In this document: positions 50,298-64,000 of the stretch, one piece after another
Layout: the number at the start of each line of letters is the position of its first letter
How positions within the stretch are numbered: the first letter of the stretch is position 1
Assembly (NCBI RefSeq): GCF_901709675.1
Contig: NC_051106.1
Location: forward strand, 6,086,001 to 6,150,000
Direction: 5' to 3'
DNA: 64,000 bases
Source of the DNA: Syngnathus acus
Taxonomy: Eukaryota; Chordata; Actinopteri; Syngnathiformes; Syngnathidae
Position numbers and translations under genes: made by a program
The notes under the pieces: generated by a model
Told to the model about the DNA's origin: nothing
The model's database searches: none
Seen by the model: only the letters and a program-made list of their open reading frames with translations

Positions 50298-53200
50298 ATA
50301 AGATTTCCCTCTTTCAGATGTGAGTGAAGAGTGATTCTTACGCCACAAATATTCTGTACTTGACCACCATGATGATTCCTGAAATCCATTACAAGAGCTG
50401 TATTATTCTGCCTTTACAACATTCATCTGTGTACTTACAGGAAAACATAATAGTAAAAAAGTATTTCTATCGTAAACAATTGATTCAAAAAATTTGACTA
50501 TCTGCCCTAATCAAATCATAATTTGTAGTGTATATGGTACCCCTGAATGCATTAACAGCCATATCTTACTTTACATAGAGTGATTAATGTCTTGGCTTCC
50601 TCCTTTCTTTTAATTGGTGCTGAAAAGCTTAATGACATTGATGGATCTAGTTTTAATTGAGAAAAACAAAAACAATTCAGATCTTTTTTTTTCCCCCACT
50701 TGACCAAAAAAAAAAGTAAGTCAGGTGGCCAACATCTGCTATGTTCTCCACAGGCGCACAATGGAGATCTTATCCATGTAATGTGCTACATGAGCTGCCA
50801 TGCTGATTTTGGCAAAAGGGGGGAAATAGCTGCGAATTTGCCAGGATGATAGTGTGTGAAATCATAAGACATGGCCGACAACTCTGCTCTGCCAGTTTTC
50901 TGCCAGTGTCTCCTCACAGAGGAGTCGGCCATTTCCAGACCTGTCTAATTGAAAGCATGGAACAGATTAAGGAAGATTTTGATTAGCTCTCTTAGCAACC
51001 AGCCCCTCCTTAACGTTTGCTTAACACATGTCCCCTTTGAAATGTTATTATTCAGGCCTGTATAATAAATATCCATATCTAGATTTTCAGATACTGTTGG
51101 TGTGTGTGTGGTAACAGTGGGGGGTCTCTGTCCCATGTCATTGACAACCAGATTGAGGTTCCTATTTTAGAGGACCTTGCATTTCCTCTCCGTCACAATA
51201 ATGCCTTGTGTGTAGCACTTCCTGTTTCCCAGGCCTGGGAGGAAGGAACAGGGCGCTTGTCACACGGTAGTCACCGTTTCCTTCCCCCTCCGCTCTCCCT
51301 TCTCCCTGCTCCCAAAACTTCAGACAGTGTTGTGTCCTTCACAGGGAAAGATGACTGCACTGTTAGCATCCCAGCCGGATACACGGAGACTATTTTTAGC
51401 CTCAAGTTGGAAAGGTAGCAAACAGACATAAACACAAAAAGTTTTAGGGTGTCCAGCTGTGTTTATAACCTAAAAATGGAGGCAAGGACAACGATTGTTT
51501 TGACTTCGATTTTTGGTAGGAATAAATCATCAGCATCTCAGTGTATTTAACATTATCATCCGCTACCGCAAAATGTTAAGTTTGAAAATCAACCAAAATG
51601 GCCGCTTTTGTAGAAGTTTTTAACATATTAAAACTGAACTTTATTAATTATAGTGGCAAGTGTGTGCGGTCTCCCATTTGACATGAATGTGATTGGTTAA
51701 ATCTCAATACAACCATTATAAGGGTGTGCACACTTCTGCAACATCTCTGTTTTTTCGTTAATTTGTACAGACAATCTAGGTCATGTTAATAGTCACCAAA
51801 AAAATTTGATCAGTGGTGGGTAGACTTGATATATATTCTTTCACACATTGAGTGGCGACCAGTCCAGGGGGGGTCCCATAATCACATGATCCTAATGAGG
51901 ACAAACGCTCCACTAAATAGCCCAATAAGGCTTCCTTAAAAAGTTAAAGAAAGTCTTCTTTTATTAGCTCACGCACGCCTGGGCATGTCCAGGGTGCTGG
52001 GTAACAAAGCAAGCAGGACACGTGTCAGACTGCATTATTGAACACTTGGATTTGTAGCACGCTTGAGGCAGCCCCCCACAACAAAGGTCCCCGCACCGCC
52101 TGCCTTATTTACTTTCCACCGTATTACTGTCACACTGCAGGGTGTCCAGTTACGAACGCCGCACAAGTGACAGAACATACCAGTGCTCCTAAGCAACCGT
52201 CCCTCTTCTTAAGGAGTGTTCAGCCGCAGATTTGTTCATAATTGATGGACTGTCATTAAATATTAAAAGGTGATTGACTCAAAAAGCAGCCCCTTTGTAT
52301 GCATTTCATGTGGGGGGGGTGTTTGTACATCATTAGAATTGTTTGTGGAGTTCGCTGACTGTGTACACTCCAACCACGCTTCATTTTATTATGACTGCTG
52401 AACGAACAAAAAAGGTTCCAAACAGTTTGGAGCGCTGGCCCATTAATAAGCGCTTTGTTTTCCAGCTTGTTAAATATGTTCTCCTGATTGCACCTGCTAA
52501 CATGGACATTTTTCGCGCTAATTAATAGCTTCACTTCACGCGAGAGCCGGTCACAAGGATCTTATTTAATTGGCCCGCTGGAGGAACACGATCCGCTTGC
52601 TCCTTTGTGGTATTCTGCAAGGCCACAACAAATTAGAAGCATGTCAACAAAATAATCTCAAATTCATTATTCATGTAACCACATGTAATCCTTTTGTATT
52701 TATAGGTTGGGCTGGACATAATCAGATATCGGGTTCTACGATGACACTGAACTATAACCCCGCGCACTATCGTCCATCTGTTAGCCAAAGCTATTGTTGA
52801 ATGTTGCTCAGGCCCCTTCACTCAACCCCCCCAACCACAAGCACCTCTCCCGGGTCCTTGCTCACGTTACAATATGACCCTCTTTTGCTCTCCCCTGGTC
52901 ACATTCACCAGGTCGATGAATATTTAACGTGAGAAAGGACGGCAGATCCAGATGGCCTCTCAAGTACACCAAAAATGAAAACAAAACAGAGCATCAATAT
53001 TTCAAGCTACTTTATTAGCAGTACCTGAACTCAGGAAGGTTCCTGAAAATGCATCAAAAGAAATGCGCGCAATCCTGAACACTAATCCAATCAATAGTAG
53101 TAGATAGTCATACTAGTATGACTACATGTTTCATACACAGCAGGATGGAGGCAGGATGACCTCATGAATGGAAAGAGTGTGACATCATACCAGCATCACA

Positions 53201-53600
53201 CACTAAAACAGTCAACAAAAAAAGAGGCGCACGCTAAACAAAGAAGTACGATGGAAAATATTACTTTTGTCCTTCTGACTCTGTTAGCATGGTCAAATTG
53301 AAGTGACGGCTGACTGTCCTCCATTTTGTATTTAAATGGGAAAGTCTAAGTACTAACTGCCCTTCAATTCACATTGAGTCAATAAATGTAGAAAAAAAAT
53401 TGCCACCTGGTCTTAAACATTAATAAATCAAAAACACCCCGAAAATAAAGCTGGATTAAACGGGTATTAAATGAAATTGCGATTATGATCAATTTAAATA
53501 TTCAAACGTATTTATGTGAAACGGGCTATAGGGTGCTTCGGAAGAAAAATGAGAGTTACTCAAAGGGAACCGTGTTTATTTTTGCTTAAAATTGCTAATT
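50298..53600. other. Non-coding region after exd1, part 1
   Basis: No exon recognised. There are unique blocks at about 50900-51420 and 51860-52260, a fish-repeat fragment at 51640-51830 and AT-rich DNA at 52980-53560. Short open frames here show no codon bias, splice context or familiar protein motif. Confidence 0.4.
51640..51830. repeat. Dispersed fish repeat fragment
   Basis: Contains CATTATAAGGGTGTGCACAC and TAATTTGTACAGACAATCTAG, similar in style to 44990-45060. Boundaries are approximate. Confidence 0.4.
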
Positions 53601-56600
53601 GGCAAGCCCCGGCACATTGTTGATTGAAAAGATTGGAGATTAGCTTTTGGCTAATTTTTCATAATTAAAGCAGCATTGTGTGTGTGTTGTGTGGTCGTAG
53701 CCTGAAGGAGGCAGTGGGAGGACCAGGGCAGGATGAGGCTCCCTGCCGTTGCCTCAATTAGTGCCCGCTGGTTTGGGCCGGCAGCTGCTGCCCGGCCTTG
53801 GCACCCTGACAGCCTGGCACCGTGTTGAGGTGTGTTGTCAGGGCCAACCAACAACCCATGAGGGCTAGGGGGTATCCATACCATGCCCAAGAAACTCTCA
53901 CAACAGCGGTTTTTGTCTTCCGACCCGCTCGCCGTACTTGCTATGGCGAGTCCATTGGATTAGGATGAGATTAAATTTGCTCATTCAAAAATTACATTCA
54001 CTGGAAAGGGGAAATGCCATTTTAAGCTGATTATATTGAATCACAATGAAGAAACCTGATCAAATGGAATTTTGGTTTGTTGAAATATTACATTTTTTTA
54101 TATGGGATTGTAGTTCACTTTAATTAATAAAAAAAAAATCCTTTATTATTGAGATTACAAAAGCGGAATTATAAAAATCAACATCTGCCTTTAGATATAT
54201 TTTGTCAAGCTAGGTACACCCTGAACTGGTCGCTAGTCAAGTGCAGGACACATAAAGGCAAACAATAATATTTGGGAACAAAATGGACTCTTAAATTAAG
54301 AGAATATTTCATTCTAAAAATTAATTTCCTAGGCTTCCGAATGAAAGGTTCTACAAATGAGTGACCCAATAAAAACGAATCCGTTCCCCGTGTTGCTGGT
54401 CTGTAATAAAAATGGCCTCACGCAGACCTGCCGGTGGGATTTGGCGGGTTGAACCTGGCCCAGATGTAGCCGCCCATGTCCAGGCACGACTTTGGTCTAT
54501 TTGTGGGTGTCAAGCGTAGCAGCTGCTATCGCCTTGCCCCAGACAGCTGTATGTGAATATTCATTCAAAGCGTGTTTGTTTGGCCCTGCACTGCGAGCCG
54601 CTAAGTGGATCAAAGTGTCATACCGAGACATGCCAAAAGACATTGGAGGTCTTTAGATGGGTCGCCAAGCAATAAATAAAGATCCAAAATACCTCAATCC
54701 AACAATTAAAAAAAATATATATATATCAACAAAGCAATGTTGTACTATGTACTGCCAAATCATTTCATTTTCGCTAGCTGACTGTATCTTGGCTTACACC
54801 TCAATTACGGCTTTGTCCGGTTCTCCTTTGGTGGATGCCATTCAAGTCGAGCCAGGAGGAGACGAAGGACTCACGCATTCAAAGCGGCCGCATTCATGGC
54901 TCGGTCAAGCTAGCTTTAGATGTGTTTTGGAGGGAGTTTTAGTAAGTGTTTGGTCAAATCGTGTGCTGGCAAACAACAAATGCGAGCAGTGAATGCGCAT
55001 TATCGAGTGTTTTTAGGCGGGAGTAGAAATGAGCAGATGGTCTTTGCTTCTTGGCCTGAATAAGTGGAGGAAACCAGTTGGCACACAGAGGGAGATTTGT
55101 GGGTAAACTGTTTTTACCTCCCCTCTCTTTGTGCTGTAATGGGGAAAGCAAAATGGACGATTACCGCCGGTGGACAATGGCCGCCGCGCTCTAATGGGAC
55201 CAAAGTGTTTGTGATGCTGCCGTTGGTGCTCGCTATTTTTGACAACCGTTACATTATTTTACCAACACGAGATCAATCTGTTTGTTAAAAAAATCATTCC
55301 AGATTTGTTTCAGTTAGCTATGAAAAGAATAATATTCATTGTGCCTAATTTTGAATTGATCTCACAAATTTGACAGTGTCTTGTTATACCTAATAATAAT
55401 GAGATTAACCTTCCCCTATGAACTGTAGCATCATAATTCCCAACAGAGGGGTTTGTTTGTATTTTGTCCTTGCTTAATTAGTCGGCTACTCTCCTAATCA
55501 GTAGCCTGCTTAACGTCGTTCTTGAGTACCAGCCGCAAACATGGTGGCGTGGTGATAATTGCTTTTGTTACTTAGAGAACTCATTCCCAATCAGTGCTCT
55601 ATGAGAGATCAGCAACTATGTGAATCACTTAATTTGCCTGAAAAATATAGTTTATTTATTACAAACAATTTTTTTTAACTCATTCACGACCATTGACGTC
55701 TATAGACGGATGCATGGTTGAAAGTTGTTATTGTCTGCAGGGCGAGCCATGTTGTCTACAAAGATTCTCTTTCAAGGGATGATAGTTTTAGCAGCAGTAG
55801 TAGTAGTCACGATGATGAATAAAGACTCAGTCTCCCAAAGGACAAACAGGAACCAACTTCAATGTAGCCCAGATGCTTATCTTGTTCTCCCGTGACTGCT
55901 GTCTCGTCATTGGAAAATTAAATGTTGTTTTGACAGTCCTTTGAGTCCAACAGTGTATTGTGTAGAGTGGAGAAAAAAAATACTAAGTGTCAGACCTTTG
56001 TGTCTTTTTGTTTTCCTGACTTGTGAAGATGTCTTCTGCCTGAAAGTCAAAAGTTTGGATGTACTTTCTCATGCTACCAAATGAGTAACACCTATCTCAG
56101 TCCAACTGTATTTGTTCCTGCGCTAAACTGCCTGTCACAGAGTGTAACATAATTCGGAGAAAACATCAAGCTTTGCATAAACAATCAAAGCTGGAGAACA
56201 ATCCGCTTTGCTGTTCGGAAGGAACTTCCTTTTGGAAGAAAAAAAAAAGTTATTTTACTGTGTTTTCATATAGAATTCTTTTTCCTTGCCCAAAATGATT
56301 GTCAGGGCCATTTTTTCCCTTATCAAAGCAATAATAAATGTTATTAAAGGGGATATATTTTTTAAAAGATTTTTAATGTGACAAGTTCCCAGTATAGTCC
56401 GTCTCAGCGCGGCCTTCTTTGACGTGCTTATAGAAGTTAAAACATTAAATTGGCCTGTTGGACACACTGCTGTTGTTGGCATACTTTACGACATGTTTTG
56501 ATTCTCACTCCTTTGACCTCTATCCTGAATCGACAGAGAACTTTTAATTCTCCATCCCCGTCAATCTTAGCGTCCTCTGACGTCACTGCCAACCATGGGA

Positions 56601-58900
56601 ACGTCGGTCATGACGGGTAGGAGAGCCCCTTGAGGGAATACCGAGCGAAAGCCAAAAAAAGCATGCTGTCAAAGTTGCTCTGTGATGCTTGTTGACTTCC
56701 AATTTGCTCTCATTTAAAAAACATTTTCTCATAAAAGACAATTAGAATTTGAATAATCTGTCCAAGTCAGCTGCTGTTAGGATATGACACATTTTTCTTT
56801 CAATTTTGTTTTCTAAAAAATCCTTGGATATTCCACTGACACCGTACCCTAAAATGGGTCGCTGGAGCACGAGGATTGATTAAAAGCCAGGATGTGTGTG
56901 AGACATCCTCTAATGCGCAGGAATTCCCTCATTAAAGTGCGTCAAGTTGAAGGTTATTAGCAATCCGGATCTGGCGTAAACACAGGGTGGTCCCTCTTGA
57001 ATTCTCAACTAAACACAGGAGGTTACGATTGCTCAACATGGAAGTCTCAAATATGCAAATTCCAATCACTTTGCTCATACTCGAGTGTTCTAGATAATCC
57101 GTCTCTAAAAAAACCCGAGTGGCTGTAATCTGAGCGACCATTACCATATCTGTGCCATGTAAGGTTCAGTGCGGGGGCCACATCAGGACCCAGATTTTGT
57201 TGTTGTTTCTCACCCTTTCCTGGCTCTCACGTTTGACAAATCGTTTCCAGCTAATTTACGATGGTCAAACTGTGGGAGAACAATACCCCGCGGACGTTAA
57301 CCCGGCACAAGCTCCACCGCATGCCCTAGAGAAGAGTGAGGTGCTCGCAGGAAACACTTGCTGAGATAACAAGATAGTACGGAAGGCGGGGCCACCCAAA
57401 GGCCACCTTGGGGGGCTTCTGTGGAGTTAACTCGGATCATTTTACATTTAATTCCAGTCATTTATGTGTGACGTCACTTCAGCTAATAGTGTGCATTTGC
57501 AGTGCTTAATTATATATATTCAGTCAAATGATCATTTTTGCATCCCCACTATTATATTCGCCACCTGTGCCCGGTCCACCTGCAGTCATCACCGGCACTC
57601 AGCCATGAGAAATAGTCATTTAAGCATAATTATATCAACAGCTGCACCAAACCTCAATAACAACACCGTTTGGAAAAAAATGCTGATTCGACTGTAATGG
57701 TAAAAGCTTGGTTAGCGCAAACGGTGTGGGTTGGGGGTTAAGCAATACAGGTGACACGGAGGACAGCGGGGTGAAGGCTATACGAGGCAGGCTAATTGAT
57801 GAGCCTACTTGTTTTCACTGCGTCTCGATATAGGCACGCGGAGGAAAAGGAAGGCCGTCTTCCAAGGCTGCCGTGTTTGTGTAGTGAGGACAGAGGTGAC
57901 GCGTCAGGAAGGACTTTGAGTCGCGGCTCATTAAAGCGCTCCTTCTGTTTGCCAGCCACTTCCATCACGATTAAGTGTCTCTTCCGAGGGGATCCTAGTG
58001 GGAAAGTCGGAACCATACCAAACGGGGAGAGATCAATGAATGGTAAAAGGAGTGGTCCGCCGGAACCAATAGGGGCCCGGGCGAAAGAGGAAATCACCTG
58101 ATGTGAGCCGGCTCAGATAAATAGTCCACGTCGGCAGGTGCTTCCTGAATCCCGCACGGCCTCGCCGCACTTTTCCTAAAAGCACCGTTCATTCAACCTT
58201 CCATCCCTGAATGTTTCCTCTTGATTGCTAGCAAACACTGCTAGTCAGTGAAAAGCAACGAGAATGAGTCGGGGCGATGATGACAAATATACAAGGTAGT
58301 AAAGAGAAGTGCAGTTAGCACGTTGAGGTAGCAAGGTGAGAAAGTCCGATAAAGCGAGACTTTTGCCGACACAACAAAAAGGGAAACGCGTCTTCCTATT
58401 GGCCATCTCACTCGATTACCTTTTTGTCTCCATTCTCCTCTATCTTTCTTTCTTTCGGGTTTTGCTGCTCGCCGTGTGATTGTTTTGCGTTGTCCAATGA
58501 GGAAGGAAACCAGTGTGAGAAAGTGCCTGTTCTTTCGGGACCGACAGGAATTGGCTTCATCACAAGCGGTTCCTTTTTTTGCAGCTGGAACAATGCACTG
58601 GCGTCACACCCCTCGACTGGACCTCGGCATTTCACATGGAAAAATGCTCACAGAATTCCGCTCCCAGGCTCGGCGTAAAAAAGCAGAGAGGATGGGACTG
58701 GGGTGAGAGGGCGGGAGGTGGAAGGCGGGAGGGGTTACCGTCCGAGCGGGTGACGCGAGGTAAAGTAAAGCGGCGCCCGTCGAAAAATTACGGCATGTCA
58801 CAAGACACAAATAAAAAAATTTATACTCCCAATGCCGGAGTCATAACTGATGTCGGAATAATAAATGGCAGTTGGCTCACGTCACACAATCCTTAAAAAT
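53601..58900. other. Non-coding region after exd1, part 2, with GC-balanced unique blocks
   Basis: No exon recognised. Blocks at 53690-53880, 54400-54650, 55430-55570, 56880-57160 and 57780-58180 are unique and more GC-rich than their surroundings. The block at 55475-55520 has GCTTAATTAGTCGGC and CCTAATCAGTAGC homeodomain-type cores. These resemble conserved non-coding elements, but conservation is untested. Confidence 0.35.
55675..55711. mobile_element. Partial copy of the 38251 palindromic MITE
   Basis: TTAACTCATTCACGACCATT followed by GACGTCTATAGACG matches one arm and the centre of the rasgrp1 intron element. The second arm is missing or decayed. Confidence 0.55.
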
Positions 58901-61019
58901 AAATAAACCGAAATTGAGTCACTCATCTCCTCTCCCCCGAAACAAACAATTGTTTTGCATTGTGTTGCAGGTTAACTGGATTCTCCTCAGAGGTTACATA
59001 AGCTTGTCATGTTTATAATTACCGTGAGAGGGTACACACGGCTACGCTCTCAGAGCCTTATCGCCACTGACATATTACACTGAATTATTTTGATAAACCC
59101 CCAATTTTTAGTATATATGCCTAAAATGTGCTTTTTAATATAGAAGTGCCCGTGTAGTGATTCTTTCCGTCTTTCTCAGAAAATGACGCCTATAAATTAT
59201 TTTCCCTTCTTGCAAAACATTGACCGCACAAACAATTATTTTGTTCTGTTCCTGCTTGCTTTGGATTGTAAGATAAACAAATTAGGGCCAACAGTTCCAC
59301 ACGTGCTGTTTTACTATCAGTGTCATTCATCACCCGGGGTAATAGATCATTGTGGAAAGTATGAGAGCCGAAATTCTTTTCGAGAGATTGATAAGCGTAA
59401 TGGACTGAATTGTTTGTGTGACTGTCGGGAAATACACCAACTTTCTGTCTGGATGAAGCTTCTTAATGTGTGAATATTTCACACTGGACAGCAGCCGGCA
59501 ATCATTTTAGTCATTTTTTTCCTCATATGGTTGAAAGATATTCCTGTATTATTTTGACTGCTGGTTTGCCCTTTTGTAGGATTGTGGGAAAATTATATAA
59601 TGATTGAGCCAAGAAGCATTGGTCTCATTTTAGAAAGGCTGAAGCCGGGTTGCAGTCGGACCCTTCTCCACAAGGCTCCCATCAGGAGGATAAATCAGAC
59701 GACCTCAGTACGCTGCTGAGTAAGCACGATCAAACATGGCATGGAGCCCACTCAACTCCGTATCTTCCATCTGGCGATCTTGCCGACTTGAATAGGAATT
59801 ACTCAGCACAAAAGCATTTGCATGCATTGTTTGTCTTTTCCGAGTGGAGATGAGTGAATGTCCAGTATGTAGACAAGGCGTACTCGTAAGGTCAATTGCA
59901 GTTCAGGGGTCTTACATGACCAATTTTTCACAATTGGTCAAATGTGTAGGTGGCGCGATCGTCGTTTTCACAATCTTTATCGTGTTTCATCTAACATCTG
60001 GCACTCAACAAGTTGAATTCCACCAAGGCAAAAAAAGGATTGGTGACTGTTTGTGGGAACATGGCGATTTAAGTAAGGGCAGTTTCTACATGTATCCATG
60101 TAAACAAACAATGTTCCAGAGGAGCTGAGGAGGTCATGTGCCCTTGGTCAGGAAATGTTAGAACAACAACAGATAACAGCCATCATTAAGCTGTTTGAAA
60201 ATTCAAGCAGGTCCTGATCGCGCCGAAAATACCATCAGTGAGTCACAAGATAAAATGACCAGATACCAATCACGCTAATAGTGCTAACGTGAATTTCCTG
60301 CGGCGATTAGAACATCAAAGCGTTTCCATGATTAATGTGACTTTGATGATATTATGAACTGCGTGGACAAACCTTTTTTTGTCTAAGGTTGAATTAGACC
60401 AGCGATTTTTGAAAATGTTATACCATGTAACTTTCCACCATCTTGACCAACAGTAAAGTGCAGTAGCATAGTAGGCCTAAGTGTTCATTCAAAAGCACAT
60501 TTCATTCCAAAAAGTGTTTTTATTATTATTGTGATATTAATATTTGTTGCTCGTCTACTAAGAGTCAACAGCCAATCAGAGTGATCCAGAGAGAGAAAAT
60601 TAACATGCAGTGAAATTCTGCTTTTTATTAAAATACCTCGTAAATATTTTTATTGTGTGCCAGGAAGCGACATCATCTTTGAGTAGCACTTGTGGTAATG
60701 CCTCCTCCATGTGTCAAAGTTGGAGCAGGACTGCCAGATCAATAAAAGCTCCTTCTGGCCTGCCTAACGACAGTCTTCGGCAACCTGGCACAAACTTCCA
60801 AGTTGTTTGTGTGTGAATTATACCCGCAAGCCTAACTGATGTTACGATGCTTGCATCAAGATGATGGCCCGTCACTCTGTCGACATTTAATCTTCCATCA
60901 ACATTCAGCACTTTAAATAAGCAGAGTGTTGTTAGTTGCGGTGTAAGGGTACACAGGAGCGCTGACAGTGCCGTGTTGTGGCAACACGCAAGCAAGCGGG
61001 TGTCTGGAAAGTTCCACAA

Positions 61020-61150
61020 AGAAGATATTTAAGGAATCGCTTGAGTTGTGCAGGTTATACAGTAGGTCACATAAATGATCTAAAATGTTTTGAAATGATT
61101 TTTCTTGGTTTAGATTTTGAAGAGGGGTGTGTAGACTTTTTATATCCATT
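61020..61150. repeat. Dispersed fish repeat fragment
   Basis: Contains GGTCACATAAATGATCTAAA, TTTTGAAATGATTTTTCTTGG and GGGGTGTGTAGACTTTTTAT, a tail I recognise from widespread teleost repeats. No coding capacity. Confidence 0.5.
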
Positions 61151-63609
61151 GTTCCTTTGTCTTGGTAGTTTTATTTATTTATTTATTTATTTACTATAAT
61201 TGATGTTCATGCTCTAATTAAATACTAAAAAAAATACTAGTTATTCGAGTACTTGAGTTTTTTTTTTTTATTTCTTTAAAAAAAATACAATTAAAAAAAA
61301 AAATCCCAGTTCTTCAGTACTTGAGATTTCAACATCTGACATCCACTGGCAGCGCATATCAAAAGCCTCATTGATTTCCTGGACAGATTGTGGCATCCAA
61401 ATCAAACGTGTTGTAAAGAAGTGTTGAACTGCCTCTTATTAAACATGGCAGGTGGGCCCATCTGTTAAAACTGCTAGCTCATTTCCTTTCTGGCCCTGTT
61501 GGAAGAAGAGCCCACATCACCATAGCAGGTCACCACAGTCAAGCTACAAAGGAGGCAAGATGAAGTCACTCATGGCATTTAACTATTATTTTCTCTAACT
61601 CTGACCAGGACCAATATGTTGTCAAAATATATGACTATCAACACAATGTGAGTGTCACTGGCGGGCCATTTGCGACGAGACTAGCAATAGCTAGCCCATA
61701 ATACAGGCAGTTCATTCCCAGATTCAGAATTTAGTCTGCATTGCTGGCAGTAATTCCGATTCATTTCCAGGATGAACAATCTCAGCAAATTCTGAGGAGT
61801 TGGAAACTCCTTGTTGAACTTTCCTCACATATTGACTTTGGCAGCTCCATGATTTCAATCCCTAGCTAAGAAGTATTGTTTGTAGCTGAACCAAACAAAA
61901 CGGAATGAAGCAATTTCGCATCCCTAATAACGCATCCATTCCCTTCATACACAAGTGGTCCACTTCATTTCCCCTAATCAGCATGCTGTGTTTAAGATCT
62001 GGGCGCCAGCTGAGAGGCCATAGAACAATTGCAAGTCAGCTTTACAAAACACTGTCACAGAGAAAAATGATTTCCTTTTGTGAGTGCAGATGGAACCGTA
62101 CAGCTTCCAAAACTGTGTTTATTCCAGAGCAACATTGTCGAGAAGAGCTTGTGAGGTAATTGTTTGCACTGGCCCAGCGTAAAGAACCCGATTGCTGAAT
62201 GTGCCGTCCATGTTTATGTCCATTTATACAGTCACTTCCTATTGCTCAGAGCAAAGATTTCAAAAGTCCCTGGCTTAACTTTTTTCATACCGTTTAAGTC
62301 ACTACGGCATCAATAGAACTACCCACCCCCGAGAATTACAATGTCAACCCCCGCCTGAAGAAATCCTGCAGACGGACAAACAGATGGCCAAAAGTGTCTT
62401 CTTCTTGGCTCTACCAAATTTGTCTCTCTGATACACGGGATACGATGCGATTCAAAGATGGTTCGATTCGAAAATCGGATGATTCAGCTCGATTCATTAA
62501 GGTCACGATTGATTTCAATATGCTGTTGAGAACCCCAAGCAGTTGGTATCCAGTTTCCGTGTATCCACCCGCGTTCTATAAACCAGAACTTCTCAAACTT
62601 TTCTCTCAAGAATTTAAAAGTAATTTCTAGACCGCCCAAATATAACTCAACAACCCCCAGGTGTTTCTGCAACGCTCGCTATAAACAGCCATTTCTCGAT
62701 CGCACCTCTGTAAACTCACGGGATGAATATAAATAAGTCATTTGCACATATCTGAACCTGAAAATTGGGTGCTAGCGCTAACTGCTATTTCAAGAGTGGT
62801 GGGAACGTCAAACAATTCAAGTTCGCTATGAAATATCCAGCCCTCTTACTCACACGACTTTGGACTTAATAGTCCATTGTCTGGTCCCTAAATTGGAGTA
62901 GTCGGGAGTTGGCGATGAAGTCATCGCTACAGGAGAGCCGTGGAAGCCACGCTCCTTCATGGCCAGGGAACGTTGGCAAAATCCTGTTCCCTCAATCGAA
63001 ATCCCGCCCGGACACGTTTGGCCTGTTGCAGGAGTGATAAAGCACACAATGCCCTGTGCCCAGCGTGAGCTGAGAAAACGTGTACAGTAGAAGGCATTTG
63101 AATTTGCTTTCTATACTCTTTTCACTTCATTTTTCTGTTCCTCCCGTGTGGGAACAATTGCACATACTTGAAAGGAGATGAAAGTGTGCTTAAAGTGGTG
63201 CGAGTGGGTGTTATTTTAGTAAACATAGCCCCACTACGCTTTCCAATGAATACAAATGGCTTTTCAATTGCTGACATTATTGGATATGAATTATGAGGTA
63301 TGATAAAGTACATTAATAGCTGGGTGTTTAGTTTTGGTTGAGACTTTTTTTTTTTTACCAGCCATAAACAATAACGTACAGTCTGCTTTTTCTCACACTA
63401 TCCACTTATTTGTCATAACCCCGATTTCACAATCGAGTACCAATTTGTATAGATTTAATAGAAATTCACCTGCAGCAAATAATTTTAAGGAAAATATGTG
63501 TGTGTGTGTGTAATTAGGAATTTTGCTGGGTTAATACAGTGAATGAAGGCTAATGTAATGTAAAAATGTAGCTTGTGTCATGATACATTTGTCATCCATT
63601 ATGCCCTGA

Positions 63610-63900
63610 GGAGGAGGGGGTGGCACTGCCCCCGCTAAAATATGCTAGAACCCCCCCTGGGGCCAGGCCAGATAATTGACTTTTGGGAATTTTCTGATTT
63701 TCCTGGAAATCTTTTCAACATTTCCACTGATACCCGCAAATAACATAAGGCCGAGAATCATTTTTATAAGTGCATGTTTCTGTACTTTCTTATTATTTTT
63801 AAATCTAGTTGAAAAAGCCCCAAATTGCTTACAATACATAATGATCAACATATTTTACTGTTGCAACATAAATAAAATATTTTTTTTTTGGGCGGGGGTG
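63610..63900. mobile_element. Non-autonomous hAT-like fragment, third copy
   Basis: Shares CAGGCCAGATAATTGAC with 25763-25779 and the G/C-rich left part (GGTGGCACTGCCCCCGCTA). Ends are not resolved. Confidence 0.45.
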
Positions 63901-64000
63901 CTTTTGATAAATCTAGACGTTATCTCAAAACTAAATAAAAATTACCTCGTCAGTTGTTTTCTTTACCACAGCCACTGAACCACATCACAACACGCACTCG

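Larger units (their letters stand above)
58901..64000. other. Non-coding region after exd1, part 3
   Basis: No exon recognised. It contains a fish-repeat fragment at 61020-61150, a TTTA run at about 61168-61192, poly-A/T runs at 61258-61305, unique blocks at 59140-60300 and 61880-62170, a TG tract at 63498-63513, and a repeat fragment near 63610-63900 related to the syndig1l intron copies. Confidence 0.4.

Noticed and set aside
57792-58101. Open frames of about 101 aa on both strands over the same DNA
   Set aside because: Neither resembles a known protein or has splice context. Overlapping frames of this size are expected by chance in a GC-balanced block.

Overview
The window is vertebrate nuclear DNA, almost certainly from a teleost and probably a percomorph. 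The genes have many exons with GT-AG introns. Orthologues of LIN52, VSX2, SYNDIG1L, RASGRP1 and EXD1 can be read exon by exon. A teleost-style C2H2 zinc-finger gene, hAT-like remnants, foldback elements and many microsatellites add to this. A syngnathid or other compact percomorph genome is possible, but I cannot fix the species.

Layout, left to right. (1) lin52 (+): exons at about 249-6418; its first exon lies left of the window and its last intron is 5.5 kb. (2) vsx2 (+): five coding exons at 9739-13634, 383 aa, with homeodomain, CVC and OAR-like segments. Homeodomain-type TAAT motifs recur in the lin52 intron, the lin52-vsx2 spacer and vsx2 intron 3. (3) An inverted-repeat-bounded hAT-like remnant at 13835-14630, in the likely vsx2 3'UTR. 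(4) A C2H2 gene (-) at 17277-19383, two coding exons, 637 aa, 16 fingers, with very recent internal duplications. (5) syndig1l (-) at 24146-27952, three coding exons, 234 aa, with a likely non-coding first exon near 29.7-29.95 kb. (6) rasgrp1 (-) at 36879-45909, 17 coding exons, 791 aa, including one intron with AT-AC (U12-type) ends. (7) exd1 (+) at 47318-50113, 11 coding exons, 451 aa, divergent from rasgrp1. (8) About 13.9 kb from 50.1 to 64.0 kb in which I see no exon, only unique sequence and repeat fragments.

How the genes relate. They are not an operon-like unit. lin52 is a housekeeping DREAM/MuvB subunit and may host regulatory DNA of the retinal gene vsx2. syndig1l is a synapse-associated membrane protein, rasgrp1 a diacylglycerol/calcium-regulated Ras activator, and exd1 a piRNA-pathway protein with a degenerate nuclease fold. 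For the CDSs with a start in the window, I placed exon boundaries by hand from splice dinucleotides and checked reading-frame phase across every junction. Each sums to a whole number of codons.

I found no convincing previously undescribed multi-gene system. The strongest unusual signals are the AT-AC intron in rasgrp1, the block-duplicated zinc-finger array, the loss of catalytic residues in exd1, a palindromic element filling much of a 124-nt rasgrp1 intron, a degenerate second copy of a lin52 exon, and a perfect 73-bp tandem duplication.
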